From: FEN-1322 sp041663425
GTDB lineage: Bacteria > Omnitrophota > Gorgyraeia > 2-01-FULL-45-10
Assembly: GCA_041663425.1 (NCBI GenBank)
Contig: JBAYMS010000034.1
Location: forward strand, 1 to 17,120
Direction: 5' to 3'
DNA: 17,120 nucleotides
In this document: in pieces, positions 1 through 7,504 of the stretch
Layout: each line of letters begins with the position of its first letter
Position numbering within the stretch: position 1 is the stretch's first letter
Position numbers and translations under genes: made by a program
The notes under the pieces: generated by a model
What the model was told of the DNA's origin: nothing
Database searches by the model: none
What the model saw: the letters and a program-made list of their open reading frames with translations, nothing else

Positions 1-1
1 A

Positions 2-652
2 GGTATCCATAAATTACTTACCGACGCGGGCGGAGGGTTTGATTTCATTTTGGCGGATCTGGGAGTTTCATCGATGCAATTGGATAATCCGTCCCGGGGT
101 TTTACCTTTAAATGGGAGGGGCCGCTGGACTTAAGATTTAATCCCGAACGCGGCCGGCCAGCCTCGGCTTTGATCAAAGCGATCTCCGAAAAAGTCCTGG
201 AAAAAATACTTTTTGTAAATTCAGACGAACCTTACGCAAAAGCGATCGCCAGCGCTATCCATAAAGATCGTGATAAAATCAATACAACTAAAGCGCTTGC
301 GGATACTGTAAAAGCAGTATTAACCTCCATCGCGCCTGCCGCTTCTCGTGATGAAATAACTACATCGATCAGGCGGACTTTTCAGGCTCTGCGCATCGAG
401 GTTAATGACGAGTTCTCGGCGCTGGAGCAGTTTTTAAGAAGTCTGCCGCTATGTCTTAAGCCCAATGGCCGGGTGGCTATTTTAACCTTTCACTCCGGTG
501 AAGATAACAGGGTGGTTAAGTCTTTCCGGGATGGAATGGATGCTGGCATCTATTCCGATATTTGCCGCGATCCGATACGTCCGACACCTAAGGAATGTTT
601 CGACAATCCACGATCCAAAAGCGCAATACTGCGCTGGGCGATAAAAAAATAA
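2..652 (+). CDS. rsmH: 16S rRNA (cytosine1402-N4)-methyltransferase RsmH, 5'-truncated by the window edge
   Basis: RsmH (MraW) transfers a methyl group from S-adenosylmethionine to N4 of C1402 in the 16S rRNA decoding centre. The frame is open from base 2, so the gene begins outside the window; 216 residues remain of a family usually near 310. Visible family blocks are ADLGVSSMQLD (about residue 17 of the fragment), GPLDLRFNPERG, the RTFQALRIEVNDE helix, FHSGEDNRVVKSF and the C-terminal NPRSKSAILRWA. The N-terminal SAM-binding glycine loop is missing because of the edge. The FHS block reads FHSGED rather than the common FHSLED, so this is a somewhat divergent member. In most bacteria rsmH is followed by ftsL and pbp genes of the division cluster; here a PEP-CTERM gene follows after 195 bases, so the gene is detached from that cluster. 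The assignment is firm at family level; whether it is the main copy or a paralogue cannot be told. Confidence 0.87.
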   Translation, partial: GIHKLLTDAGGGFDFILADLGVSSMQLDNPSRGFTFKWEGPLDLRFNPERGRPASALIKAISEKVLEKILFVNSDEPYAKAIASAIHKDRDKINTTKALADTVKAVLTSIAPAASRDEITTSIRRTFQALRIEVNDEFSALEQFLRSLPLCLKPNGRVAILTFHSGEDNRVVKSFRDGMDAGIYSDICRDPIRPTPKECFDNPRSKSAILRWAIKK

Positions 653-847
653 TTATTGCTCATGCCTTCAATCCATCCTCCCGAGTATTGAATAAAATCC
701 CAAGGTGTATATTTTTCTATACATATGATTTGCCTTTCATCTTTTACGTAGGATCCTTAATCTTTTATTAGCAATAAGTTACAGATATCAGCGCTATTTC
801 TATTTTTGGCACACTTTATGCTTTATAGTATAGAAAAAGGAGTTTAT

Positions 848-1423
848 ATGAAATTAGCAAGAATAGCTGTATTTATGTTATTTTTTATCACTTTGGTTTG
901 TGTCAGCAATGCGCATTGTTCTGTGATCTGGAATTGGTCTTTTGAAAAAGACGCAGTTAATGTGGGGCAAGGTGACACAATAACGCTGAACGCAACATTA
1001 ACAAACAGCAGTTTGTCGGATCAAAATTTTACTAAGGCCATGATCGACGGATATTTATTTGGCTCCAGCTTAAGCTTGGATCCGTCAGATCCTTCTTTTG
1101 TCACATATTACACGTTTAGTTATGGACCCGGCCCCGCAGATAATTTTCTGGATCAGTTTGATACTTTGAGCTTAGCCCCTGGCGATGAATTCTCTTTTGT
1201 TTTTGGCAGGATCATTCCTACTACAGGTACTGCGCCTATAGGTTCTCACTTTTATATAACAGGCGGGATCGGCACTATGAATGCTACACACGATGTTATT
1301 GATATGAAAGGGGATAGTTTAGATATATTTGTAACGGGAGGATCGGCTGTTCCTGAACCTGCTTCGTTATCGCTTTTGGGTTTAGGATTAGGGGGATTAT
1401 TACTTAGGCGCCGAAAAATATAA
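848..1423 (+). CDS. PEP-CTERM sorting-domain exported protein
   Basis: This is a 191-residue exported protein. The ATG at 848 is chosen because AAAAAGGAG lies 5 bases upstream and the protein then begins with a Sec signal (KLAR, then a hydrophobic stretch to about residue 20). An in-frame TTG 42 bases further up lacks these. The C-terminus is a textbook PEP-CTERM tripartite signal: VPEP at 168-171, a glycine/leucine-rich hydrophobic helix, then RRRK at the end. In known systems exosortase (EpsH/XrtA type) recognises this signal and processes the protein for cell-surface or exopolysaccharide association. The middle is rich in Ser, Thr, Asn and aromatic residues and looks like a beta-sandwich; I recognise no enzymatic motif. 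No exosortase gene is in the window. A strong terminator follows directly, and the gap upstream is 195 bases, so it is probably a single-gene transcript. Confidence 0.9.
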   Translation: MKLARIAVFMLFFITLVCVSNAHCSVIWNWSFEKDAVNVGQGDTITLNATLTNSSLSDQNFTKAMIDGYLFGSSLSLDPSDPSFVTYYTFSYGPGPADNFLDQFDTLSLAPGDEFSFVFGRIIPTTGTAPIGSHFYITGGIGTMNATHDVIDMKGDSLDIFVTGGSAVPEPASLSLLGLGLGGLLLRRRKI

Positions 1424-1459
1424 CCTAATCATATAACCATTTATCAGTATTTAATTCAG

Positions 1460-1491
1460 GCGAGGCCTTTTTTAGGCCTCGCTTTTGTTTT
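1460..1491 (+). terminator. Rho-independent terminator after the PEP-CTERM gene
   Basis: A perfect 9-bp stem, GCGAGGCCT (1460-1468) with AGGCCTCGC (1474-1482), encloses a 5-base T loop and is followed by TTTTGTTTTATT. This is a classical intrinsic terminator 37 bases after the stop codon of the PEP-CTERM gene. It separates that gene from the NlpC/P60 transcript that follows. Confidence 0.93.
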
Positions 1492-1563
1492 ATTGATATC
1501 CCGGGCAGCCCTTGACCCTGCGATGATTGCATGATATATTTATCCCAGAGGCAAAACCCGGAG

Positions 1564-1601
1564 ACGGCTCGGCCGTAGGAGAGAAGGAAGCTTCGGCTTT
1601 C
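1564..1601 (+). other. Possible structured RNA leader before the NlpC/P60 gene
   Basis: Two adjacent local hairpins lie in the 5' region of the next gene. ACGGC (1564-1568) pairs with GCCGT (1572-1576) across a 3-base loop. GGAAGC (1586-1591) pairs with GCTTTC (1596-1601), with one G-U pair, across a UUCG tetraloop closed by C-G, a very stable loop type. The surrounding bases (about 1540-1615) are richer in G and C than the flanking intergenic DNA. NlpC/P60 hydrolases in other bacteria are often controlled by riboswitches, but I could not match this stretch to the conserved cores I know. It is listed only as a candidate leader. Confidence 0.25.
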
Positions 1602-1653
1602 ATCTGCTCGTCGGAAAGTGGCCTCATTTTTTACAAATAATAACAGGAATAGG

Positions 1654-3039
1654 ATGCATTATAAACGCATAAAGTTATGCTGTCTCTGCCTCATTTTTCT
1701 CTGTCTTGGCTGTTCTAATAAAGAGGAAAAGCTCCACTACGCCGCCCCCGCCGTTATCCCCGGCACAAGCAGAGAGATGAAGAGCCCGGGTTTTTGGATC
1801 GCGCGCCAACCTTTTGCGGATAGAGTGATACTTGATAGCACCGGGATCGATTCCTTTAATAAAAATACAGAGGAAACTCTGAAGCTTACACAGGATGTTA
1901 CAAGTCTTGGCCGGACGTATCCCGGCGGGAAAATATCAGAGGAGCTTAAAAAAAATTTTGATTCGTTTATTGGTAAAAAGTATTATTTGCGTTCAGGCCT
2001 GCGGCCCGATAAGAGATTTTACTTAAATCTCAAGAAAAACATGAACCTGGACAGCATCTCTCCCGATATAAAATTGAAATACGGTTTGGTTGTCAATTAC
2101 GCCGACCAACGGGTATTGCCGACCGACGAAGGGCTTTATGAAGAACGGGGAGATGTAAATTTCGACGAACTCCAAAACAATTCTCTCGACCTGGGCGCAC
2201 CGCTTGCGATCCTGCATGAGACTAGCGACGGGGAATGGGTATATGCTTTGGGGGTATCGAGCGGAGGCTGGATCAAGAAGAATAAAATTTCTTTCCTGCC
2301 GATCGAAGAATTAAAAAATTATATCAATCAGACGGATTTTTGCGTGGTTACGGATCAGAAGGCAGATATCTTTTTAGATCCCGGCCTTACGCTTTATCAT
2401 GATTATGTCCGGATGGGAACAAGATTTCCGCTGGAGTGGTTTGCAGATCAAAGAGCTATCGAGGTGCTTATTCCTTTTCGTATGGCAGACGGATCGACGG
2501 TATTTAAGAACGCGTATATCAAAAGGGCGGCAATAAATTTTGGATATCTTGCATATACGCCGCGGAATATTATTGATCAGGCATTCAAGCTTATCAATAC
2601 CCCTTATGGTTGGGGAGGAATGAATGGTGAACAGGATTGCTCTCAATTTCTGCAGGAGGTGTTTGCCGCTGTGGGAATATTTTTACCGCGTAATTCTTCG
2701 GCGCAGGCCCAAGTAGGTATGCTCTTGGGTAAGTTTGACGAGCATTCAAGTGATGAAGAGAAAGCGAAGGCCTTATCAGAAAAAGGGATTGGCGGAATAA
2801 CATTGATCCGTCTGGATAACCACATAATGCTATTTTTGGGTATGTATAATGGAAAACCTTACGTTATCCATAGCACCTGGGGTTACCGAAAACCTGACCG
2901 CGGTATTGATCATGCACGGGTAGTCAACCGCGTCGTTGTTACCGGTATGGATCTTGGGAAAGGATCGAGCCGCGGCTCGCTTCTAAGCCGAATTGTTTCT
3001 ATAAATATGATATGTGGTGTCGACGATACAGGGCTATAG
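1654..3039 (+). CDS. SH3-domain NlpC/P60 family peptidoglycan endopeptidase (lipoprotein)
   Basis: This is a 461-residue predicted murein hydrolase. ATG 1654 is preferred over an in-frame GTG at 1618 because the protein then starts with a short basic stretch, a hydrophobic core and LCLGC, a lipobox-like site (Cys at position -3 makes it slightly atypical), with AGGA upstream. The order fits the N_NLPC_P60, SH3, SH3, NlpC/P60 architecture: an N-terminal helical region to about 150, bacterial SH3-like segments near 185-215 (EWVYALGVSSGGWI) and 225-285, then the catalytic domain from about 310. The catalytic Cys is 329 in YGWGGMNGEQDCSQF, the His is 390 in LDNHIMLF and the third polar residue is His 406 in HSTWGY. 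Such enzymes cut between D-glutamate and the third stem-peptide residue; the SH3 domains bind wall. It should sit on the periplasmic side as a lipoprotein. The next gene follows after 17 bases, so the two are probably cotranscribed. Confidence 0.88.
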   Translation: MHYKRIKLCCLCLIFLCLGCSNKEEKLHYAAPAVIPGTSREMKSPGFWIARQPFADRVILDSTGIDSFNKNTEETLKLTQDVTSLGRTYPGGKISEELKKNFDSFIGKKYYLRSGLRPDKRFYLNLKKNMNLDSISPDIKLKYGLVVNYADQRVLPTDEGLYEERGDVNFDELQNNSLDLGAPLAILHETSDGEWVYALGVSSGGWIKKNKISFLPIEELKNYINQTDFCVVTDQKADIFLDPGLTLYHDYVRMGTRFPLEWFADQRAIEVLIPFRMADGSTVFKNAYIKRAAINFGYLAYTPRNIIDQAFKLINTPYGWGGMNGEQDCSQFLQEVFAAVGIFLPRNSSAQAQVGMLLGKFDEHSSDEEKAKALSEKGIGGITLIRLDNHIMLFLGMYNGKPYVIHSTWGYRKPDRGIDHARVVNRVVVTGMDLGKGSSRGSLLSRIVSINMICGVDDTGL

Positions 3040-3056
3040 AAAATAAGGAGACGTTT

Positions 3057-3773
3057 ATGGACGAAAACAACATTAAGCGGAGCTACGCATCTAAGACTTC
3101 TCATATCAAAAAAATATTTATATGTTTTTTATTATTGGTCTTTGTGGTTAATTTTACAAGTAAAGGATTTGCTCAAAATACGGCCTTGTCGCATAGTGCT
3201 ATAAAGTGTGAAGACGGAAAACATTCATACATTGTATATTTGCCGCCTGATTATGATCCATTAAAGAAATGGCCGGTTTTATTTTGTTTCGATTCCGAAG
3301 GAGCTGGCGAGTTAATAGCTATGTTATTTTCAAGCGCAGCAATAAACCAGCATTGGATCGTGGTAGGTTCCTTGGACGTTAAAAACGATTCATCAGTAAA
3401 TGACAATATGGATGCTCAGGATGCATTGCTGCATGATGTGTGGCACAGGTATAGCATTGACCCGGAGCGGCTTTATACAGCAGGCTTTTCCGGCGGTGCC
3501 CGCATGGCATATACTATGGCATATAGGGCTCCCGATAATTTCCGCGGAGTGATACCGTGTGCAGATGGGTTTGGATTTGGCGAGGTATCAAAAAAGGTGG
3601 CTGTCTTTCACTGTGTTGGCAAAGGTGATTTTAGATATAAAGAAGTAATGGATGCACACAAATATTTAACCGGCAGAGGAGTAAAATCAAATTTAAAAGT
3701 ATTCGAAGGCGTCCATCAATACCCTCCTAAGGAAGTAATTTTGGAGGCGCTTGATTGGATGTCAAAAGCCTAG
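3057..3773 (+). CDS. Exported alpha/beta-hydrolase, PHB-depolymerase/esterase-like
   Basis: This is a 238-residue exported serine hydrolase. ATG 3057 has AAGGAG 6 bases upstream. The N-terminus has a long basic region (ending HIKK) followed by a hydrophobic segment and a plausible signal-peptidase site near GFAQN. The fold is alpha/beta-hydrolase: the first strands read YIVYLPPDYDP and WPVLFCFD, the nucleophile elbow is GFSGG with Ser 145, the likely acid is Asp 191 in GKGDFRY and the likely base is His 220 in EGVHQYP. This arrangement, with GFSGGARMAY, is typical of the small polyhydroxybutyrate-depolymerase, feruloyl-esterase and LpqC-like group. The substrate cannot be read from sequence. 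It follows the NlpC/P60 gene by 17 bases and is followed 29 bases later by nnrE. The catalytic residues are assigned by motif and spacing, not by structure. Confidence 0.82.
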   Translation: MDENNIKRSYASKTSHIKKIFICFLLLVFVVNFTSKGFAQNTALSHSAIKCEDGKHSYIVYLPPDYDPLKKWPVLFCFDSEGAGELIAMLFSSAAINQHWIVVGSLDVKNDSSVNDNMDAQDALLHDVWHRYSIDPERLYTAGFSGGARMAYTMAYRAPDNFRGVIPCADGFGFGEVSKKVAVFHCVGKGDFRYKEVMDAHKYLTGRGVKSNLKVFEGVHQYPPKEVILEALDWMSKA

Positions 3774-3802
3774 CTAAAAGTATTATTAACATACATATTT
3801 CA

Positions 3803-4480
3803 ATGAAAACTGTTACTGCAAAACAGATGAAGAGGATGGATGCTATCGCAACGGAGCGTTACGGTATTCCCGCGTCTATACTTATGGAAAATGCCGGGCG
3901 TTCTGCCTGTGACGAAGCGGTTAATATGCTCTCGGGAAGCTCTGCCGGGCGGATAGCTGTGATTTGCGGTTATGGCAACAATGGAGGGGATGGGTTTGTT
4001 TGCGCGCGCCATTTAGTGAATAGAGGATACCGCATTGCCGTGTATATGGCAGGAGAGAAAAAGAATTTCAGCGAAGAGTCCGGGATGAATTACCGGATCC
4101 TGCGTAAAATGAGCGCGCCTGTAAAGTCTGTCAAGGGTGCAGCCGGTATTCTTGAACTGAAAAAAGGGATCGCTAAGTGCGATCTTATCATAGACGCTGT
4201 TTTTGGTATTGGTCTTCACGGTGAGATCGGCGAATTTTATCGAAAGCTGTTTGATGCACTTAATAAAAGCAAAGCCCCGATCCTGTCTTTAGATATTCCT
4301 TCCGGATTAGATGCGGATACGGGGAAGCCTTTAGGCTGTGCGATCAAGGCTGATAGAACTATAACCTTCGGGTTGTTGAAAAAAGGGATGGCTAATAGAA
4401 CGGCGCATAAATTTACCGGCAAGATCAGCGTAGGAGACATCTCCCTTCCGTTGTTATATAATAGACGGACTGGTGAATAA
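3803..4480 (+). CDS. nnrE: NAD(P)H-hydrate epimerase (YjeF N-terminal domain)
   Basis: NnrE interconverts the R and S forms of hydrated NAD(P)H so that the S-specific dehydratase NnrD can repair them. The 225-residue protein is the YjeF_N domain alone. Diagnostic blocks are the start KTVTAKQMKRMDAIA, MENAGR at 28-33, the GNNGGDGF loop at 58-65, DAVFGIGL at 131-138 and DIPSGLDADTG at 164-174. The ATG at 3803 is chosen because the family begins at this point; there is no clear Shine-Dalgarno sequence, and upstream in-frame codons would run into the preceding gene. Many bacteria fuse NnrE to NnrD; here the dehydratase half is absent from the gene and from the window, so NnrD must be encoded elsewhere if the pathway is complete. 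It lies 24 bases before the next gene. Confidence 0.92.
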   Translation: MKTVTAKQMKRMDAIATERYGIPASILMENAGRSACDEAVNMLSGSSAGRIAVICGYGNNGGDGFVCARHLVNRGYRIAVYMAGEKKNFSEESGMNYRILRKMSAPVKSVKGAAGILELKKGIAKCDLIIDAVFGIGLHGEIGEFYRKLFDALNKSKAPILSLDIPSGLDADTGKPLGCAIKADRTITFGLLKKGMANRTAHKFTGKISVGDISLPLLYNRRTGE

Positions 4481-4504
4481 AATGGATCGAATAAAGGGGA
4501 TAAA

Positions 4505-4942
4505 ATGAAAAAAAACATACATTATATAATAGAAATTTGCATGCTGTCCGCGTTGTGCCTAACTACACAAATAGCAATAGCGGATGAGGGGAAAGACTAT
4601 ATAGGAAATGTTGAGATAGCGCAGGCCGACATTAATTTTGATTATAACATGCATCCGGTTGTCGCCTATCTTTGTACGGAATTAAAGAATAATGGATCTA
4701 AAAATATAGCTAATCTGACATTCGAGATTAATTACTACGACGAAGATGGTTACCCGATAAAAAAAGCCGTGTTAAAAAATGCACTGACTGAACCTATCCC
4801 GCAGGGAGAAGCGCGAAAGTATAAGATACGTCTTAAGGGCGACATCGTTAATATAGAGCGTGAGCAATATCCTTTTTCGATGGCTAGTAGTGTCGATGAT
4901 TTCAAGGTGAAAATAATAGATGTGAAATTGGCCAGGAAATAA
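4505..4942 (+). CDS. Small exported protein, FxLYD-like beta-sandwich
   Basis: This is a 145-residue exported protein. AAAGGGGA stands 5 bases before ATG 4505. A signal peptide is evident: MKKNIH, a hydrophobic core with one Cys, then AIADEG. The mature part contains a pattern of alternating strands, ending a strand with ELKNNGSKNIANLTFEINYY, then DEDGYPI and IPQGEARKYKIRL. This is how FxLYD/DUF3426-type immunoglobulin-like domains usually read (a statement about non-constant terms, charged turn, then a closing strand). No catalytic motif is visible. Such domains are generally structural or binding modules in the periplasm. It is the last gene of the plus-strand run and faces the glycerol facilitator gene across 45 bases; no terminator is obvious there. 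The domain assignment is by resemblance only. Confidence 0.72.
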   Translation: MKKNIHYIIEICMLSALCLTTQIAIADEGKDYIGNVEIAQADINFDYNMHPVVAYLCTELKNNGSKNIANLTFEINYYDEDGYPIKKAVLKNALTEPIPQGEARKYKIRLKGDIVNIEREQYPFSMASSVDDFKVKIIDVKLARK

Positions 4943-4987
4943 CAAACCTTTAATGATGCCCTTACGGTTTAGATAGCGCTCCTACCT

Positions 4988-5698
4988 TTAAAATATTATA
5001 TGATACAATCCTGCGCCTAATATGCTTCCGATCAATGGCCCGACGACAGGAACCCATGAATACGCCCAGTCGGGATCGCGTTTACCGGGTATGGGAAGAA
5101 CCGCGTGAGCGATGCGCGGCATGAGATCGCGTGCCGGATTAATGGCGTAACCTGTGGGTCCGCCGATAGAAAGACCTATGGCGAAGACGAGCATGCCGAC
5201 CAGATATGGCCCTATGCCGGTGCCGATAGAATTGTGAATATTGAATATTCCAAGAATGCCCATGAGGAGCATAGCCGTGCCGATGATTTCGCAAAGCAGA
5301 TTTGATTTGTAGTCGCGTATCGCAGGCATTGTGCAGAAAACTGAGAGTTTTTTATCCGGGTCTTCCGTTACTTTCCAGTGCGGAAGGTATGCCAGCCATA
5401 CAATTACTGCGCCCAGAAAAGCGCCGATTAGCTGACCTGCCAGATAATACGGGACATCTTTTGGCGCTATCTTTCCGATAACCAGGAATCCTAAAGTAAC
5501 GGCAGGATTCAGATGTGCTCCGCTTACCCAGCCGGCAACATAGACGGCGATAGCCACGCCTAAACCCCATCCGCTGGCAATGACCATCCAGCCGGAATTT
5601 TCACCCTTACTTTTTTTCAGGAGGACATTTGCGACAACCCCGTCGCCAAGCAATACCAGTACCATAGTTCCGAACAATTCCCCGATAAAGTTATGCAT
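4988..5698 (-). CDS. glpF: Glycerol uptake facilitator (MIP/aquaglyceroporin family)
   Basis: This is a 236-residue inner-membrane channel for passive diffusion of glycerol and similar small polyols. The start at 5698 (MHNFIGELFG) has AAAGGA 8 bases upstream and begins where the family begins; an in-frame start 54 bases earlier adds a non-family tail. Six membrane segments can be traced, with two half-helices bearing the pore motifs: NPAV (NPA at 64-66) and NPARD at 187-191. The Asp after NPAR is the usual mark of glycerol facilitators as opposed to water-selective aquaporins, and the C-terminal PIPGKRDPDWAYSWVPVVGP resembles the Gram-positive GlpF group. No glycerol kinase or glycerol-3-phosphate dehydrogenase gene is in the window. 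It is divergent from recN and has its own promoter candidate. Function is secure at family level; the exact solute is inference. Confidence 0.93.
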   Translation of the reverse strand: MHNFIGELFGTMVLVLLGDGVVANVLLKKSKGENSGWMVIASGWGLGVAIAVYVAGWVSGAHLNPAVTLGFLVIGKIAPKDVPYYLAGQLIGAFLGAVIVWLAYLPHWKVTEDPDKKLSVFCTMPAIRDYKSNLLCEIIGTAMLLMGILGIFNIHNSIGTGIGPYLVGMLVFAIGLSIGGPTGYAINPARDLMPRIAHAVLPIPGKRDPDWAYSWVPVVGPLIGSILGAGLYHIIF

Positions 5699-5731
5699 GG
5701 ACGAATCCTTTCTTTTGTATGGCTGCATATA

Positions 5732-5760
5732 ATTATATACAAAACACTGCATAATGCCAT
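5732..5760 (-). promoter_or_regulatory. Promoter candidate for the glycerol facilitator gene
   Basis: On the minus strand, ATGGCA (5760-5755, 4 of 6 matches to the -35 consensus) is separated by 17 bases from a perfect TATAAT (5737-5732). The -10 lies within a 12-base palindrome (5727-5738). The predicted transcript has a leader of roughly 27 bases containing the Shine-Dalgarno AAAGGA. Confidence 0.45.
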
Positions 5761-5780
5761 AGTTTTATGCCGGACGAAAG

Positions 5781-5810
5781 TTGTTGCGGTGATTTTTTAT
5801 TTGATATAAA
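5781..5810 (+). promoter_or_regulatory. Weak promoter candidate placing the recN transcript start near its ATG
   Basis: TTGTTG (5781-5786, 3 of 6) and TATAAA (5805-5810) are 18 bases apart. The -10 ends 11 bases before the ATG at 5822, so the leader would be only about 5 bases. No Shine-Dalgarno sequence is visible between them. Confidence 0.3.
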
Positions 5811-5821
5811 ATTACTGCTGC

Positions 5822-7504
5822 ATGATTACACAGTTGACTATACAGAATTACGGCCTTATAGATAAGCTCTCTCTGGAGTTTGGAAAAGGACTGAATGTCC
5901 TTACTGGCGAGACGGGCGCGGGTAAATCGATACTTATCGGAGCGCTTCGATATGCGCTTGGTGAGCGTTTTGATACAGGACAAATGCGCGATCCGAAAAC
6001 CCCATGCATTGTTGAACTTTTAATAGAGCTCTCCGCTGAGTTGATAGCTGAAAATGAGCTATTTAAAGAATATCTGGACGGTGCCGACCGGCATATAATC
6101 ATAAACCGCACTTACACTCCCGAAGGTAAAAATAAAATCAAAATAAACGGATTTGCTATTACCTTAAGCCAGCTTAAAGCTATTGGCGACATGCTTGTAG
6201 ACTTTCACGGACCCAATGACCATCAGATGCTCCTGGAGCCTTCGTCGCATATAAAGATACTCGACAGGCTTTGCGGCGGGATTGTGCCTCTTAAGAAAAC
6301 ATATGCCGGGCTTTATGAGGAATATGCCGGTATTCAGCGTGCGATTCAGGAGATAAAGGACGGTGCTCTTTCAAGAGAGCGCGACATGGATTTCTTAAGC
6401 CATCAGGTCCGCGAGCTGGAGCGCGTGAGCCTGGATAAAAAGAAGTACGATGAGACGATAGAGAAAGAGGCGCAGCTGCAGAACCGTGAGCGCCTGCACG
6501 AGAATATTGTGGCTCTCATCGGCATATTTGAGAATGAGGAAAGCGGTGTGAGTGAAGCTGTTTCAAAAGCATTCCCTTTCCTGAAAACTCTGTCATCTAT
6601 CAATAAGAACACATCCAAGCTTACTGCGAAAGTGGAGAGCCTTCAGTCGTTGTCTGATGAGGTGCTGTCGGAATTGCGTGATTACGAAGAAGGACTTTCA
6701 TTTGAGCCGGAAGAAGCGAGGGAACTTGCCGAGCGTTGCGACGCGTATCATGACATTATAAGAAAATACGGACCTACGATCGAAGACGCTGCAGCTTTTT
6801 ATGCTAAAGCGAAAGAGCGTTACGATTTTCTTGTAAATCTTGAACATAATGATGGTGAATTGCAGGAGAGGATGAAGAAGATTGCGAAGTCTCTGAAGGA
6901 CGCCGCCGCCAAGATCACAAAAGAGCGCCGCAAAGCCGCGGAGTCCCTTTCAAAGACTATAGAGTCAGAGCTTAAGGAGCTCGGAATAGCGCATGTGCGG
7001 TTTGAGTGCCGTATGAGTTCTGCCGATCCCGGCCCGGATGGCGCCGATAATGTCGCATTCTTTATAAGCCCAAACCTGGGTGAGGAACTGAAACCCCTGG
7101 CTGTTATAGTTTCATCAGGTGAGGCGGCGCGTGTTATGCTTGCGCTGAAAAAATCGCTTATGAAAGTAGACCCAATACCCGTGCTGATATTTGATGAGAT
7201 CGACGCCCAGATAGGCGGAAGGCTGGGCAGTATTATAGGCAGGAAACTCTGCGGACTTGCCGGGGATCGTCAGGTGATCCTCATAACACATTTACCGCAG
7301 ATCGCCAGTTTTGCCGATCGTCACTTTAAGGTCCTGAAAAAGGCCTCAGGAAGCCGGACATTGACGACCGTGGAGCCTCTCGATAGAGATGGCCGCGTAA
7401 AAGAGATGGCAAAGATGATGAGCGGGGAGAAAGAGAGCAGTATCTCTCTTACCCACGCCGAGGAAATGTTGAGTAAGGCCAATAAGGAAAGGGAATATGT
7501 TTAA
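5822..7504 (+). CDS. recN: DNA repair ATPase RecN
   Basis: RecN is an SMC-like ATPase that acts early in double-strand-break repair with RecA. The 560-residue length matches the family (about 550-570). Walker A is GETGAGKS at 29-36, after a standard opening strand-pair (MITQLTIQNYGLIDKL). The centre (about 180-390) is rich in charged heptads, as expected for the coiled-coil arms. The C-terminal head has VLIFDEID (454-461) as Walker B and ITHLPQIA as the switch region. Two places depart from the usual RecN: the signature reads SSGEAAR at 431-437 where ASGGELSR is common, and DEIDAQIGG replaces DEVDTGISG. The start ATG 5822 is where the family begins, but it has no Shine-Dalgarno sequence; a -10-like box just upstream suggests a very short or absent leader. 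The stop overlaps the next gene by 8 bases, so translation is probably coupled. Confidence 0.95.
   Translation: MITQLTIQNYGLIDKLSLEFGKGLNVLTGETGAGKSILIGALRYALGERFDTGQMRDPKTPCIVELLIELSAELIAENELFKEYLDGADRHIIINRTYTPEGKNKIKINGFAITLSQLKAIGDMLVDFHGPNDHQMLLEPSSHIKILDRLCGGIVPLKKTYAGLYEEYAGIQRAIQEIKDGALSRERDMDFLSHQVRELERVSLDKKKYDETIEKEAQLQNRERLHENIVALIGIFENEESGVSEAVSKAFPFLKTLSSINKNTSKLTAKVESLQSLSDEVLSELRDYEEGLSFEPEEARELAERCDAYHDIIRKYGPTIEDAAAFYAKAKERYDFLVNLEHNDGELQERMKKIAKSLKDAAAKITKERRKAAESLSKTIESELKELGIAHVRFECRMSSADPGPDGADNVAFFISPNLGEELKPLAVIVSSGEAARVMLALKKSLMKVDPIPVLIFDEIDAQIGGRLGSIIGRKLCGLAGDRQVILITHLPQIASFADRHFKVLKKASGSRTLTTVEPLDRDGRVKEMAKMMSGEKESSISLTHAEEMLSKANKEREYV

Noticed and set aside
812..830. 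Similarity to the E. coli lac promoter (ACACTTTATGCTT shared) before the PEP-CTERM gene
   Set aside because: The -35/-10 spacings available here are wrong, and a start just after TATAGT would cut into the ribosome site. The match is probably chance.
806..847. Upstream extension of the PEP-CTERM protein from a TTG start
   Set aside because: It adds 14 residues before a standard signal peptide and ignores the good Shine-Dalgarno at 836-842.
1500..1540. Partial resemblance to the TPP riboswitch (CCCTTGA-CCTG-)
   Set aside because: The other half of the aptamer (CTGAGA region) is absent and the gene downstream is a wall hydrolase.
1545..1600. Cyclic-di-GMP-I or c-di-AMP riboswitch in front of the NlpC/P60 gene
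   Set aside because: GGCAAAACC occurs, but the matching conserved second half (GACGCAAAGCC for c-di-GMP) and the c-di-AMP core (GCTAACCTC-type) are not present.
2967..2978. Palindrome GAGCCGCGGCTC
   Set aside because: It lies within the NlpC/P60 coding region; no sign of a regulatory role.
5727..5770. Palindromes in the recN-glycerol facilitator gap (ATATAATTATAT and GCATAA/TTATGC) as operators
   Set aside because: The first is AT-rich and overlaps the -10 box, which produces such symmetry by itself; the second is short, with 6-bp arms. Kept only as part of the promoter note.
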